A stretch of DNA of 64,000 nt from Hymenobacter actinosclerus (lineage in GTDB: Bacteria; Bacteroidota; Bacteroidia; Cytophagales; Hymenobacteraceae), in contig NZ_FOHS01000002.1 of the NCBI RefSeq assembly GCF_900111515.1, positions 434,001 to 498,000 of the forward strand, in the 5' to 3' direction. Below are positions 17,121 through 26,512 of this stretch, piece after piece; within the stretch, counting starts at the first letter, position 1; every line of letters starts with the position of its first letter. A program made the position numbers and the translations under genes. The notes below the pieces were generated by a model. The model made no database searches. It saw only the letters and a list, made by a program, of their open reading frames with translations, and was not told the origin of the DNA.

Positions 17121-18635
17121 ATGACAAAAATTAAAAAGCTTCTCGTAGCCAACCGTGGCGAAATTGCCCTGCGCGTGCTGCGCTCGGCCAAGGAAATGGG
17201 CATCCAGACCGTGGCCATCTTCTCGGAAGCTGACCGCAACGCCCTGCACGTGCGCTACGCCGACGAGGCCGTGTGCGTGGGCCCGCCCGCCAGCAAAGAC
17301 AGCTACCTGCGCGGCGACAAAATCCTGGAAGTGTGCCGCGAGCTGGGCGTCGATGCCATTCACCCCGGCTACGGCTTTCTGAGCGAAAACGCCGAATTCG
17401 CCCGCCAGGTGAAGCAGGCAGGGCTGATTTTCGTGGGTCCCTCGCCCGAGGCCATGAACATCATGGGCGACAAGCTCTCGGCCAAGCAGGCCGTGCAGGC
17501 CTATAATATCCCGCTGGTGCCCGGTACGGCCGAGGCCATTTCCGACGTGCCCACCGCCCGGCGCATTGCCGCCGAGGTAGGCTACCCCATTCTGATTAAG
17601 GCTTCGGCCGGCGGCGGTGGCAAGGGCATGCGCCTGGTACACGCCGATGAGGAGTTTGAGGAGCAGATGCAGCTGGCCATCAACGAGGCCGTGTCGGCGT
17701 TCGGCGACGGGGCCGTGTTCATCGAAAAGTTCGTCACTGGCCCGCGCCACATCGAGATTCAGGTACTGGGCGACGAGCACGGCAACATCGTGCACCTGTT
17801 CGAGCGCGAGTGCAGCATCCAGCGCCGCCACCAGAAGGTGATTGAGGAAGCCCCGTCGTCGGTGCTCACGCCCGAGCTGCGGGCCGAAATGGGCCGCTGC
17901 GCCGTGGATGTGGCCCGCGCCTGCCAGTACGCCGGGGCCGGCACCGTGGAGTTTCTGCTTGATGATAAGCACAACTTCTACTTCCTGGAGATGAACACCC
18001 GCCTCCAGGTAGAGCACCCCGTCACGGAGCAAATCACCGGCCTCGACCTGGTAAAAGAGCAAATCCGCGTGGCCGAGGGCCAGCCCCTGCCCTTCCGGCA
18101 GGAAGATTTAACGATTACCGGCCACTCGCTGGAGCTGCGCGTGTACGCCGAAGACCCGCAGAACAACTTCCTGCCCGACATCGGCACGCTCACGACCTAC
18201 GTGCGCCCCCAGGGCCCCGGCGTGCGCGTCGACGACGGCTTCGAGCAGGGCATGGACATCCCGATTTACTACGACCCCATGATTGCCAAGCTGGTCGTGC
18301 ACGGCGCGACCCGCCAGGAGGCTATTGCCCGGATGCTGCGCGCCATCGAGGAGTACCAGATTACCGGCATCCAAACCACGCTGGCCTTCGGAACCTACGT
18401 GCTGAACCACCCCGCCTTTGTCAGCGGCCACTTCGACACCAACTTCATCCGCGACCATTTCCCGGCCGACGCCCTGCAGCCCCCCGCCCCCGACGAGGCC
18501 ACGGCCCAGGTAGCCGCCGTGCTGGCCGCCATGCTGCTCACCGAGAAAAAGCCCGGCGCTACCGTTGCCACTACTTCGGAAACGCCGGCCGTGGCTGGTT
18601 CGGCCTGGAAGCGCAACCGGCTGGGCGTGCGGTAG
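17121..18635 (+). CDS. accC: acetyl-CoA carboxylase biotin carboxylase subunit
   Basis: 504 residues. It carboxylates the biotin of AccB with ATP and bicarbonate, the first step of fatty acid synthesis. N-terminal K-L-L-V-A-N-R-G-E-I-A-L-R-V; ATP-grasp glycine loop G-G-G-G-K-G-M-R near residue 169; the E-M-N-T-R-L-Q-V-E-H-P-V-T-E active-site strand near 290; and C-terminal R-V-Y-A-E-D-P. Usual AccC ends near residue 450; here about 50 residues follow, alanine- and threonine-rich and ending W-K-R-N-R-L-G-V-R. That tail has no biotin-attachment M-K-M motif, so it is not a fused carrier domain. accB is not adjacent, unlike in many bacteria, so pairing with another carboxylase (propionyl-CoA) is possible. 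Confidence 0.9.
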   Translation: MTKIKKLLVANRGEIALRVLRSAKEMGIQTVAIFSEADRNALHVRYADEAVCVGPPASKDSYLRGDKILEVCRELGVDAIHPGYGFLSENAEFARQVKQAGLIFVGPSPEAMNIMGDKLSAKQAVQAYNIPLVPGTAEAISDVPTARRIAAEVGYPILIKASAGGGGKGMRLVHADEEFEEQMQLAINEAVSAFGDGAVFIEKFVTGPRHIEIQVLGDEHGNIVHLFERECSIQRRHQKVIEEAPSSVLTPELRAEMGRCAVDVARACQYAGAGTVEFLLDDKHNFYFLEMNTRLQVEHPVTEQITGLDLVKEQIRVAEGQPLPFRQEDLTITGHSLELRVYAEDPQNNFLPDIGTLTTYVRPQGPGVRVDDGFEQGMDIPIYYDPMIAKLVVHGATRQEAIARMLRAIEEYQITGIQTTLAFGTYVLNHPAFVSGHFDTNFIRDHFPADALQPPAPDEATAQVAAVLAAMLLTEKKPGATVATTSETPAVAGSAWKRNRLGVR

Positions 18636-18679
18636 GGCTTGGTAACTGAAAACACCTTCTACTTCTACCGTGCTACGTT

Positions 18680-18877
18680 ATGAAAATTCATCACCCTCTG
18701 CACTTGGGCGTGCTGCTGCTCATCCCCTTTCTGTCAGGGTTTATCATCAGGGGCATAATTGCCAATAATACCGCGCACGTTACAACTGCCTGGTCGATGT
18801 ATTTACTGTTGGCAGGCTGCCTTCTTGGCCTGGCGTCAGCCGTTGCATTGCTTTTTAAGAAGAGCCTGAGCCAATAA
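18680..18877 (+). CDS. small two-helix membrane protein
   Basis: 65 residues with two hydrophobic segments (about 9-28, L-G-V-L-L-L-I-P-F-L-S-G-F-I-I; and 38-58, S-M-Y-L-L-L-A-G-C-L-L-G-L), and a short basic end (K-K-S-L-S-Q). No family recognised. It sits 44 bases after accC in the same direction and before a hairpin at 18899, so it may be the last gene of an accC transcript. Its base use is less GC-rich than its neighbours. Confidence 0.55.
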   Translation: MKIHHPLHLGVLLLIPFLSGFIIRGIIANNTAHVTTAWSMYLLLAGCLLGLASAVALLFKKSLSQ

Positions 18878-18898
18878 TCCGAGTTCAGTTCACCCCTA

Positions 18899-18936
18899 CG
18901 CAAAGCGCCCGACCACACCAGGCCGGGCGCTTTGCG
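18899..18936. terminator. hairpin CGCAAAGCGCCCG
   Basis: A 13-bp perfect stem (18899-18911 with 18924-18936) between the convergent small membrane gene and the gene ending at 18990. It lacks a T tract, so a Rho-independent role is likely but not certain. Confidence 0.6.
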
Positions 18937-18989
18937 TACTGAGTAATCATCCTTCTTTAAAGTACATTTTGCCGCACTATCTGGGTCAT

Positions 18990-19700
18990 TCAGGCTGATT
19001 TGGCACGAATACTCCTTCCCCTATCCCCCACCCAGCTCATCACTACCTCATCCGAAACGTCCGCCAATTTCGGGGCCGGCCAGCGGCGCAGGGCCCAATG
19101 GGTGGGCAGGTAGATAACGACCAGCAGCGTGAGCAGCCAGCCAACGAGGTAGAGCGGGGCGGGCAGCCAGGTCTGGGGCCGGGCATCATCGAAGCCGAAG
19201 ACGTAGTTGATGTTGACCGGGATTTTGGGGTCGGGCATGATGGTACCGGCGGCGGGCAGCCAGAAGTAGGCCACCAGGCACAGGCCCCAGGCCAGCAGCG
19301 TCCAGGCGGGCAGAGCGCGCCGGTCGTAGCCCAGGCGCTTCACCAGAAACAGCAGCAGAAAGGGCAACCAGCCGTGGAAGAACGAGAGCCCCCGCAAAAA
19401 CAACGAGCGGTTGGGGTCGAACATGTAGGACGTCATGCCCAGCAGACGCCCGCCCAGCAGCTCGCCCACGAAGTCGGTGCACCAGAGCACCTGGGGCAGC
19501 AGGATGCCCACGGCGGCCATGGAGGCCGGCAGGCGGTGGCCGGTCCAGATACTGATCAGGCACAGCAGCAGCGCCACGTCGCAGAAGTACAGGAAGTTGG
19601 TGGGGCCGTAGTTGACCCAGTACACCGGCACCATCACGGCCAGAAAGGCCGTGAACAGCAGTTTCAACCCGAGCGGAATGGGAGCGGCAGCATTTTTCAT
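18990..19700 (-). CDS. multi-pass membrane protein of unknown function
   Basis: 236 residues from the ATG at 19698-19700 (M-K-N-A-A-A-P); another methionine four codons upstream is also possible. About six hydrophobic segments are visible. Distinct segments are W-V-N-Y-G-P-T-N-F-L-Y-F-C-D and S-Y-M-F-D-P-N-R-S-L-F-L-R-G-L-S-F-F-H-G-W-L-P. The conserved polar pair in the membrane region (C-D, and H-G-W) suggests a catalytic or transport role, but I cannot name it; I recall similar unnamed membrane-associated proteins in Bacteroidota. The gap 19701-19981 upstream holds only a terminator and no gene I can support. Confidence 0.7.
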   Translation of the reverse strand: MKNAAAPIPLGLKLLFTAFLAVMVPVYWVNYGPTNFLYFCDVALLLCLISIWTGHRLPASMAAVGILLPQVLWCTDFVGELLGGRLLGMTSYMFDPNRSLFLRGLSFFHGWLPFLLLFLVKRLGYDRRALPAWTLLAWGLCLVAYFWLPAAGTIMPDPKIPVNINYVFGFDDARPQTWLPAPLYLVGWLLTLLVVIYLPTHWALRRWPAPKLADVSDEVVMSWVGDRGRSIRAKSA

Positions 19701-19910
19701 GGGATGAGGCATTGGTTGGCGTGATGAGAGGCAGAGCAGCCGGATGAGCCTGGAAAGGATGCCCGAAATAACACCCGCCCAACGTGGCAACCTGACCATT
19801 CCAACGCTTTATCAGACTTTAGCCATCCACATTAAATCCAGCATTCAGGCATCTGAGACGGAATTCTACGCTTTCGTACCGGACTTTACCCGCAGTCAGA
19901 ATCATAAAGA

Positions 19911-19955
19911 AAAAGACCTTCCGGCTAGCCTTTTAAGCTAGCCGGAAGGTCTTTT
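19911..19955. terminator. strong bidirectional hairpin after bshB1
   Basis: A 19-bp perfect stem (19911-19929 with 19937-19955) starting AAAAGACCTTCC and ending GGTCTTTT, with T-rich flanks on both strands. It ends bshB1, whose stop codon is at 19982. Confidence 0.9.
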
Positions 19956-19981
19956 TTAACCTTAATGAGAAGTACGATTCG

Positions 19982-20707
19982 CTAAATCAGCTCCGTGACC
20001 TCGCGCACGCCAATCGGCCGCTCGCGGGTAAAGCCTTCGCCGTATTGCGCGCCAATGAGGTGGCCGAACTCGCGGGCCCGGGCCTCCATAAAGTCGCTGA
20101 AAGCCGGCGTAGAAAGGTACGTGGTGGGCTCGTCGATGGGGCTTTCGGCGGTGTGGAACTGGGTTTTGTAGGCCTGAATGGATTCCCACTTCTTGGGCCA
20201 GTGCGCGGTGATGTCGACCACGAAATCGGCGGGTAGCTGGCGGTCCTGGATGTAGTGGTACACCACGCGGGGGCGCCAGGGGGCCTGGGGCTGGCCATCC
20301 TCGCCCAGGGTCTCAATCATGCGCAGGCCCGCCAGAAAGCAGGCCTCGGTAGCCAGCTGGGCGGCGCGGCCGTGGTCGGGGTGCCGGTCGTTGATGGCGT
20401 TGCAAAGCACCACGTCGGGCTGGTAACGGCGCAGGGCGGCCACCAGTAGCAGCTGGTGCTCCCGGTCGTTGCGGAAGAAGCCGTCGGCCATGCCCAGGTT
20501 TTCGCGCGCGTGCAGGCCCAGGATTTTCGTGGCCCGCTCCGATTCTTCGGCCCGGGTCTGGGGGGTGCCGCGGGTGCCCAGCTCGCCGCGGGTGAAATCG
20601 ACGATGCCAATGGTTTTGCCCGCCGCCGCCGCCGCCAGCAGCGTGCCGGAGCAGGACATTTCCACATCATCGGGATGCGCCCCGAGGGCGAGTACGTCAA
20701 TTTTCAT
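19982..20707 (-). CDS. bshB1: bacillithiol biosynthesis deacetylase BshB1
   Basis: 241 residues from the ATG at 20705-20707 (M-K-I-D-V-L-A-L). It is a zinc LmbE-type deacetylase that removes acetate from GlcNAc-malate, the second step of bacillithiol synthesis. The metal site is seen as A-H-P-D-D-V-E-M near residue 12 and the R-H-P-D-H-G-R-A segment near 106. F-T-R-G-E-L-G-T-R-G-T and the A-F-S-D-F-M-E-A-R-A-R-E-F-G end are typical of BshB1 rather than of other LmbE proteins. No other bsh genes are in the window. The start is followed upstream by a short inverted repeat at 20762. Confidence 0.92.
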   Translation of the reverse strand: MKIDVLALGAHPDDVEMSCSGTLLAAAAAGKTIGIVDFTRGELGTRGTPQTRAEESERATKILGLHARENLGMADGFFRNDREHQLLLVAALRRYQPDVVLCNAINDRHPDHGRAAQLATEACFLAGLRMIETLGEDGQPQAPWRPRVVYHYIQDRQLPADFVVDITAHWPKKWESIQAYKTQFHTAESPIDEPTTYLSTPAFSDFMEARAREFGHLIGAQYGEGFTRERPIGVREVTELI

Positions 20708-20761
20708 TTTTAGGAACTGGGTTGGTTGGGGTCTGGAGAACTGAGAAGACAAGCTAACAGC

Positions 20762-20810
20762 CCGTCATTCAGAGCATGTGGCGCATCAAGCCACATGCTC
20801 TGAATGACGG
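20762..20810. repeat. 21-bp perfect inverted repeat (CGTCATTCAGAGC)
   Basis: 20762-20782 is the exact reverse complement of 20790-20810, with a 7-base loop. The arm CCGTCATTCAGAGC shares GTCATTCAGAGC with the large repeat at 56526, so this is probably a short member of that family. It stands between bshB1 and the stop of the M23 gene and may act as a terminator for the latter. Confidence 0.85.
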
Positions 20811-20826
20811 ACTACCAACCTCACTG

Positions 20827-21966
20827 CTACTTAATCCGCAACATGCGGCCGATGCGCAGGGTGCCGGTGCCACCGTTGAGGCGGCGCAGCTGGGCCTGCG
20901 AAACGCCGTATTTCTGAGCAATGCCCGACAGGGTTTCGCCGCTGCGGATTTTGTGCGTTACCACCTTGCGCGCCTGGGTGGGCCGGGCCTTGCTGCTGCT
21001 ACCACTACCCGCCCCCGGCACACTGCCGCCCCGGTAGCGGAGCGACTTGCTGTAATAGTCGAACAGGGCCGACGTAATCTGGAAGTTGTCCTTGATGAGC
21101 TTGTAATCGGGAAAATCGTAGAGCTCATTCGGGTTGATGGGGTTGCCCTCGTAGCGCACCTCGAAGTGCAGGTGCGAGCCGCTGCTGCGGCCCGTGCTGC
21201 CACCCCAGCCAATCAGCTCGCCGGCCTTCACGAAGGTACCGGGCGTTACCAGCGCCTTTTGCAGGTGGCCATAAAGCGTTTCGATGCCGTTGTAGTGGCG
21301 CACCAGAATATAGTTGCCGTAACCGCCGCCGTCCCACTTCACCAGCCGCACCACGCCATCGAAAGCCGTTTTCACCGAGTCGCCGGTGTTCAGGTCGAGG
21401 TCGGTGCCGTAGTGCCAGCGGTAACCGCGGAAACCGAAGCCCGACGTGATGGGGGTACTCTTGAGCGGCATGCGGGCGTAGCGCTGCTTCTCGGGCTCGG
21501 TGAGTCGCAGGTTGAGCGTATCCTTGATGCGGCGGCCATCCACCCGGTAAGGGTTGATGTTCTGGGTGTCCCAGATGGCGTAGTAACCGGCCACCTGAAT
21601 CCAGCTGGAATCAATCCTGACCTGCTCCTTTACTTCCACGATGTGCTGCTCGCCCTCGTTGAGCGAAGTAGTGTCTTCGCTCACCATCGAGAGCTTGCGG
21701 GCCGGGTTGAAGAAGATGGACTTGGCCGCCTCGGAGTTATCGTCGGGCAGCTCCTCGGTCTGGATGAGCACCGTGGTGTCGGGCCGCACGTAGCGGATGG
21801 AGGGCGTTTTGATGCGGAAGAAGTCCTTTCGCTTACCGGATTCGCCGGCTTTGGTTTTGGCGGGCACCTTACGCCGCTGGGCCAGCAGCTGGCCGGGCAA
21901 GCCTAAAAACAGCCCGATCAGTAGCAGCGGTAGCAGCCAATGTTTAGCAAAATTCAGCAAGAGCAA
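20827..21966 (-). CDS. exported M23 peptidoglycan endopeptidase with LysM domain
   Basis: About 379 residues. Zinc endopeptidase that cuts cell-wall cross-bridges. The zinc ligands appear as H-Y-G-T-D-L-D (HxxxD) and H-L-H-F-E-V. A LysM peptidoglycan-binding domain ends the protein (H-K-I-R-S-G-E-T-L-S-G-I-A-Q-K-Y-G-V). The N-terminus is a hydrophobic signal segment ending G-Q-L-L-A-Q. There is no suitable ATG; an in-frame ATG 35 codons upstream would translate the tandem repeat. I chose the TTG at 21964-21966; TTG at 21958-21960 is equally possible. trxB is upstream on the same strand, separated by the word array. Confidence 0.85.
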   Translation of the reverse strand: MLLLNFAKHWLLPLLLIGLFLGLPGQLLAQRRKVPAKTKAGESGKRKDFFRIKTPSIRYVRPDTTVLIQTEELPDDNSEAAKSIFFNPARKLSMVSEDTTSLNEGEQHIVEVKEQVRIDSSWIQVAGYYAIWDTQNINPYRVDGRRIKDTLNLRLTEPEKQRYARMPLKSTPITSGFGFRGYRWHYGTDLDLNTGDSVKTAFDGVVRLVKWDGGGYGNYILVRHYNGIETLYGHLQKALVTPGTFVKAGELIGWGGSTGRSSGSHLHFEVRYEGNPINPNELYDFPDYKLIKDNFQITSALFDYYSKSLRYRGGSVPGAGSGSSSKARPTQARKVVTHKIRSGETLSGIAQKYGVSQAQLRRLNGGTGTLRIGRMLRIK

Positions 21967-21971
21967 GAAGT

Positions 21972-22092
21972 TAATGAGTGAATGAGTGAATGAGTGAATG
22001 AGCGAATGCCGCAGGGTCAACGCCCCACCGAACCGGCTGGTATACCCCGTAGGCTCAGCCGATTCACACATTCACTCATTCCCTCATTCACC
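21972..22092. repeat. inverted TGAATGAG word arrays
   Basis: Plus-strand TGAATGAG words repeat four times at about 21972-22008, and the reverse word ATTCACTC recurs at 22062-22092. The two arrays face each other across about 50 bases of unrelated sequence. On the minus strand the second array begins two bases after the trxB TAG stop codon. The words carry TGA twice per eight bases. Confidence 0.8.
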
Positions 22093-22093
22093 G

Positions 22094-23038
22094 CTAGTCG
22101 CCCAGCGCGGCCAGGTAGCGTTCGGCGTCGAGGGCGGCCATGCAGCCGGTGCCGGCGGCCGTGACGGCCTGGCGGTAGGTGTAGTCCTGCACGTCGCCGC
22201 AGGCAAACACGCCGTCGACGTTGGTTTTGCTGGTGCCGGGGATGGTTTTGAGGTAGCCCTGCTCGTCGTGGTGCAGGTAGGGCTGGAATATTTTGGAGTT
22301 GGGCTCGTGGCCGATGGCCACGAAAAAGCCTTCCACGGCCAGGTCGCGGGTCGTGCCCTCCACCACGTTCTTCACGCGCACGGCCTCCACGGCGTGCTCG
22401 CCCAGGATTTCGTCGGTTATCGTGTTCCAGAGCACCTCAATCTTGGGGTTGTCGAGCACCCGCTTCTGCATGATTTTCGAGGCCTTCATCTCGCCCTTGC
22501 GCACAATCATGTACACTTTCGAGCACAGGTTGGCCAGGTAGGTAGCTTCCTCGGCGGCCGTGTCGCCGGCGCCCACAATGGCTACGTCCTTGCCGCGGTA
22601 GAAGAACCCGTCGCACACGGCGCAGGCCGACACGCCCGAGCCGTTCAGGCGCTGCTCGGAGGGCAGCCCCAACCACTTGGCCGAAGCCCCGGTGGCAATA
22701 ATCACGGTGTCGGCGGTCAGCTCCAGCTTTTCGTCGATGGTAATGCGGCGCGGGTGGGCCTCAAAGTCGACGGCCGTGGCAATGCCGTAGCGGATGTCGG
22801 TGCCGAAGCGCTCGGCCTGCTTTTTCAGGTCCTCCATCATCTCGGGACCCATCACGCCATCGGGGTAACCGGGGAAGTTCTCCACGTCGTTGGTGATGGT
22901 AAGCTGGCCGCCGGGTTGCAGGCCCTGGTACATAACGGGGTTCAGACCGGCGCGGGCGGCGTAAATAGCGGCGGTGTAACCGGCCGGACCGGAGCCGATA
23001 ATCAGGCAGTGAATGTGTTCGGAAGTCGTAGGAGCCAT
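22094..23038 (-). CDS. trxB: thioredoxin-disulfide reductase
   Basis: 314 residues from the ATG at 23036-23038. Reduces thioredoxin with NADPH through FAD. N-terminal FAD loop G-S-G-P-A-G-Y-T-A-A-I-Y-A-A-R-A; redox pair C-A-V-C-D-G near residue 140; NADPH loop G-A-G-D-T-A-A-E-E-A; and the C-terminal G-V-F-A-C-G-D-V-Q-D FAD segment. The length is normal. An in-frame ATG 44 codons upstream lies before the promoter-like site and was rejected. Confidence 0.95.
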   Translation of the reverse strand: MAPTTSEHIHCLIIGSGPAGYTAAIYAARAGLNPVMYQGLQPGGQLTITNDVENFPGYPDGVMGPEMMEDLKKQAERFGTDIRYGIATAVDFEAHPRRITIDEKLELTADTVIIATGASAKWLGLPSEQRLNGSGVSACAVCDGFFYRGKDVAIVGAGDTAAEEATYLANLCSKVYMIVRKGEMKASKIMQKRVLDNPKIEVLWNTITDEILGEHAVEAVRVKNVVEGTTRDLAVEGFFVAIGHEPNSKIFQPYLHHDEQGYLKTIPGTSKTNVDGVFACGDVQDYTYRQAVTAAGTGCMAALDAERYLAALGD

Positions 23039-23094
23039 AGAGTGGAAACGGCGGCAGACCGGGCCCGCGCCGGGATGAGTTGAGTTTGGAACTA

Positions 23095-23102
23095 CAAAGG
23101 TA
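23095..23102 (-). promoter_or_regulatory. -7 element for trxB
   Basis: Minus strand TACCTTTG, 57 bases before the trxB ATG. No clear -33 TTG at the expected distance. Confidence 0.5.
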
Positions 23103-23157
23103 ACAAGCCGGCCGGGTTGGGTTGTTTCGGGTCGATAGGCCAGCGGGCTAAATGAAC

Positions 23158-23268
23158 GGTGTGGTGCCACGACTTTTTCAGTCGTGGCACCACTATCGTT
23201 GCTGACTTCTGGTGCTTAGCCGTCCAACGATAGTGGCACCACGACTGAAAAAGTCGTGGTACCACACC
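23158..23268. repeat. nested double-hairpin inverted repeat
   Basis: 23158-23201 pairs with 23225-23268, 44-base arms with three mismatches. Each arm is also a near-palindrome (GTGCCACGACT ttttc AGTCGTGGCAC), so, as at 1687, two hairpins face each other across a short spacer. The gap 23039-23343 holds this, the trxB promoter and the rpoD terminator, and no gene. Confidence 0.9.
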
Positions 23269-23292
23269 CGGTGACTGGCTCACTCCCATCAA

Positions 23293-23322
23293 CAAAAAAC
23301 CCCAACCAGCGGGTCAGGGTTT
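23293..23322 (-). terminator. rpoD terminator
   Basis: On the minus strand AAACCCTGACC pairs with GGTTGGGGTTT (two G-U pairs), followed by a T tract (plus-strand A run, 23294-23299), 22 bases past the rpoD stop. Confidence 0.8.
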
Positions 23323-23343
23323 GATGCTTCAGGAGTAGAAAAT

Positions 23344-24207
23344 CTACCCCAGGTAGGGTTTCAGGGCTTTGCTGCGCGAGGTGTGGCGCAACCGGCGGAT
23401 GGCCTTTTCCTTGATCTGGCGCACCCGCTCGCGGGTCAGGTTGAACTTCTCTCCGATTTCCTCCAGCGTGAGCGAGCTTTCGCCGTTCAAACCAAAGTAG
23501 AGCGTGATGACGTCAGCTTCGCGCTTGGTGAGCGTGCTCAGGGCGCGCTGCACTTCCTTGCGGAGCGAGTCGTTCATCAGGCCCATGTCGGGGCTCTCCT
23601 CGTCCTCGTTTTCGAGCACGTCGAGCAGGCGGTTTTCCTCGCCCTGCACGAAGGGAGCATCTACCGATACGTGGCGGCCCGAAATCTTGAGCGTGTCCAC
23701 TACTTCCGAGGTGGTCAGCTCCAGCACTTCGGCAATTTCCTCGGGCGAGGGCTCGCGCTCAAACTTCTGTTCCAGCTCCGAGAACGACTTGCTGATTTTG
23801 TTCAGCGAGCCTACCCGGTTCAGGGGCAGACGCACGATGCGCGACTGCTCGGCCAGCGCCTGCAGAATCGACTGGCGAATCCACCAGACGGCGTAGGAGA
23901 TAAATTTGAAACCGCGGGTTTCGTCGAAACGCTTGGCGGCTTTAATCAGGCCGAGGTTGCCCTCGTTGATGAGGTCGCCCAGGCTCAGGCCCTGGTTCTG
24001 GTACTGCTTGGCCACCGACACCACGAAGCGCAGGTTGGCTTTCGTCAGCTTTTCCAGGGCCAGCTGGTCGCCTTCCCGGATGCGTTGCGCCAGCGTTACC
24101 TCCTCGTCGGGGGTGAGCAGGTCCACTTTGCCAATCTCCTGGAGGTATTTATCCAGCGACTGGCTTTCGCGGTTGGTAATCTGCTTGCTGATTTTTAACT
24201 GTCTCAT
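23344..24207 (-). CDS. rpoD: primary RNA polymerase sigma factor, short Bacteroidota type
   Basis: 287 residues. The housekeeping sigma factor; it recognises the TTG / TAnnTTTG promoters seen in this window. Region 1.1 is absent. Region 1.2 is [10 protein letters not shown]; region 2 has [23 protein letters not shown] and [15 protein letters not shown]; region 3 follows; region 4 has the helix-turn-helix [20 protein letters not shown]. This is the conserved Bacteroidota RpoD (sigma-ABfr) layout. Downstream of pnp on the same strand, with an inverted repeat between. Confidence 0.95.
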   Translation of the reverse strand: MRQLKISKQITNRESQSLDKYLQEIGKVDLLTPDEEVTLAQRIREGDQLALEKLTKANLRFVVSVAKQYQNQGLSLGDLINEGNLGLIKAAKRFDETRGFKFISYAVWWIRQSILQALAEQSRIVRLPLNRVGSLNKISKSFSELEQKFEREPSPEEIAEVLELTTSEVVDTLKISGRHVSVDAPFVQGEENRLLDVLENEDEESPDMGLMNDSLRKEVQRALSTLTKREADVITLYFGLNGESSLTLEEIGEKFNLTRERVRQIKEKAIRRLRHTSRSKALKPYLG

Positions 24208-24290
24208 TGCGGGCGCGAGAGAATGAAATGAGTGATGCGTGTGCTTGTTAACGTCGTTTTTCGATTCGTCGGGCGAATCCCCCCGTTCAA

Positions 24291-24330
24291 CGGGTACCGG
24301 GCTCAGTTTAATGCAACGGCCCGGTACCCG
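24291..24330. terminator. GGTACC inverted repeat between pnp and rpoD
   Basis: CGGGTACCGGGCT (24291-24303) pairs with GGCCCGGTACCCG (24318-24330). It follows the pnp stop by 23 bases. There is no T tract, so it could be a terminator, an attenuator or an operator. Confidence 0.5.
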
Positions 24331-24352
24331 CTAAAGTTCGGCACCGGCTGTT

Positions 24353-26512
24353 TTAAGCGGCACCGTTGGAGTCGGCCGCCCGCTCGGGCTTAGCCATAAG
24401 CACCTTCCGCGAAAGGCGGTATTTGCCCGTTTTCTTGTCGATGTCCAGCAGCTTCACGTCAATCTCCTGTCCTACTTCGAGCACACCTTCCAGCGAGGCC
24501 AGCCGCTCGTGCGACACCTCCGAAATGTGCAACAGCCCGTCTTTGCCCGGCATGATTTCCACGAAGGCACCGTAAGGCTGGATGCTGCGCACCTTGCCCT
24601 TGTAGGTCTCGCCCACTTCCGGTGTAGCGGCAATGGCGTTGATGCGGTCGATGGCGGCCTGCATGTCTTCCTGGTTGGAAGCGTAGATGCTTACGTGGCC
24701 CTTCTCGTCCTTCTCCTCGATGATAACCGTGGCGTTGGTGTCCTTCTGAATCTGCTGGATAACCTTACCGCCGGGTCCGATTACGGCGCCGATGTACTCC
24801 TTGTCAATCAGCATCTTGTGCGAGCGGGGCGTGTGCGGCTTCAGCTCGGCAGCGGGCTGGCTGATGGTCTTGGCCATCTCACCCAGAATGTGCAGCCGGC
24901 CTTCGCGGGCCTGGTGCAGCGCGGCGGTCATAATCTCGGCGCTCAGCCCCTGGATTTTGATGTCCATCTGGCAGGCTACGATGCCTTTCTCGGTGCCGGT
25001 TACCTTGAAGTCCATGTCGCCAAGGTGGTCCTCGTCGCCCAGAATGTCGGAAAGCACGGCGTACTCGCCGGTTTCCTTGTCCTGCACAAGGCCCATGGCA
25101 ATGCCCGACACGGCAGCGCGCACCGGAATACCGGCGTCCATCAGCGCCATCGAGCCGGCGCACACCGTGGCCATCGAGCTAGAGCCGTTCGACTCCAGAA
25201 TGTCCGACACAATGCGCACGGTGTAGGGGTTCTCGTCGTCCGAAGGCATTACCTTCTTCAACGAGCGCAGGGCCAGGTTGCCGTGGCCGATTTCGCGGCG
25301 GCCGGGGCCGCGGTTGGGCTTCACCTCGCCGGTCGAGAAGGCCGGGAAGTTGTAGTGTAGCATGAACTTGCTGTAGCCCGACGTCATGGCCGTGTCGATG
25401 ATCTGCTCATCGAGCTTGGTGCCGAGGGCAACGGTGGTCAGCGACTGGGTTTCGCCGCGCGTGAACAGGGCCGAACCGTGGGCACCGGGCAGGTAGTTTA
25501 CTTCGCTCCAGATGGGGCGGATTTCGGTGAGTTTGCGCCCGTCGAGGCGGGTGCGCTCCTTGATCATCATGTCGCGGATGCCTTTCTTCTCCGCCGAAGC
25601 GTAGTAGCGGCCGAACATCTTCTGGTCGAGCTCGGGGTTTTCGGCGAGCATCTTTTCCAGCAGCGGCTTCTTGATGGCCCCGAAGGCCTCCTTGCGGCCG
25701 GCTTTGCTGGTGTTGCCCGACTTGGCCACATCGTAGGCGCCCTGATAAACGGCGTCGTTGATTTGCTTTTTCAGCTCCTCATTCTCGACGTACTTGGGGT
25801 AGTCGCGCTTTACTTTCGACTTTTCTACTTCAGCGGCCAGCTCCTGCTGCACGCGCACCTGCTCCTTGATGGCCTCGTGGGCGTAAGCAATGGCTTCCAC
25901 CATCTCCTCCTCGCTCACCTCGTCCATTTCGCCTTCCACCATGGCCACTGAATCGGCCGTGGCACCCACAATCAGGTCGATGTCGGCGCGGGCAATGTCG
26001 GCGGTGAGGGGGTTGATTTGCAGCTTGCCGTCGATGCGGGCTACGCGCACCTCCGAGATGGGGCCGGCGAACGGAATGTCGGAAATCGAGAGGGCGGCCG
26101 AGGCGGCCAGGGCGGCCAGCGCGTCGGGCTGCACGGTTTTGTCGGCCGAAATCAGTGTAATCATCACCTGCACCTCATAGTGATAATCCTTGGGGAACAT
26201 GGGGCGCAAAATCCGGTCGACGATGCGGCAGACCAGGATTTCGGCGTCCGAGAGGCGGCCTTCGCGGCGCTGGAACGAGCCGGGGATGTTGCCGGCCCCG
26301 CCGAACTTCTCCTGGTAGTCAACCGACAGGGGCAGGAAATCCACTTCGCCGCGCGCGCTGGGCTGCGACACGACCGTGGCCAGCAGCATGGCGTCGCCGA
26401 GGCGCACCACAACGGCGCCGTCGGCGAATTTGGCCAGCTTGCCGGTTTCGAGGGAAATCTGCCGACCGTCGGGCAGGGTGATGTGCTTGGTAATGGCGTG
26501 GTAGTTGGGCAT
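24353..26512 (-). CDS. pnp: polyribonucleotide nucleotidyltransferase
   Basis: 719 residues, normal for PNPase. Phosphorolytic 3'-5' exoribonuclease of mRNA decay. Order: first RNase PH domain (about 10-145), helical linker, second RNase PH domain with [17 protein letters not shown] and the [15 protein letters not shown] metal-site segment, then KH domain ([11 protein letters not shown]) and S1 domain ([17 protein letters not shown]). It lies just downstream of rpsO, the order also found in many other bacteria. Confidence 0.96.
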   Translation of the reverse strand: MPNYHAITKHITLPDGRQISLETGKLAKFADGAVVVRLGDAMLLATVVSQPSARGEVDFLPLSVDYQEKFGGAGNIPGSFQRREGRLSDAEILVCRIVDRILRPMFPKDYHYEVQVMITLISADKTVQPDALAALAASAALSISDIPFAGPISEVRVARIDGKLQINPLTADIARADIDLIVGATADSVAMVEGEMDEVSEEEMVEAIAYAHEAIKEQVRVQQELAAEVEKSKVKRDYPKYVENEELKKQINDAVYQGAYDVAKSGNTSKAGRKEAFGAIKKPLLEKMLAENPELDQKMFGRYYASAEKKGIRDMMIKERTRLDGRKLTEIRPIWSEVNYLPGAHGSALFTRGETQSLTTVALGTKLDEQIIDTAMTSGYSKFMLHYNFPAFSTGEVKPNRGPGRREIGHGNLALRSLKKVMPSDDENPYTVRIVSDILESNGSSSMATVCAGSMALMDAGIPVRAAVSGIAMGLVQDKETGEYAVLSDILGDEDHLGDMDFKVTGTEKGIVACQMDIKIQGLSAEIMTAALHQAREGRLHILGEMAKTISQPAAELKPHTPRSHKMLIDKEYIGAVIGPGGKVIQQIQKDTNATVIIEEKDEKGHVSIYASNQEDMQAAIDRINAIAATPEVGETYKGKVRSIQPYGAFVEIMPGKDGLLHISEVSHERLASLEGVLEVGQEIDVKLLDIDKKTGKYRLSRKVLMAKPERAADSNGAA

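Noticed and set aside
19744-19941. 65-residue frame between the membrane protein and bshB1
   Set aside because: Runs into the terminator stem, no recognisable feature, and no start context.
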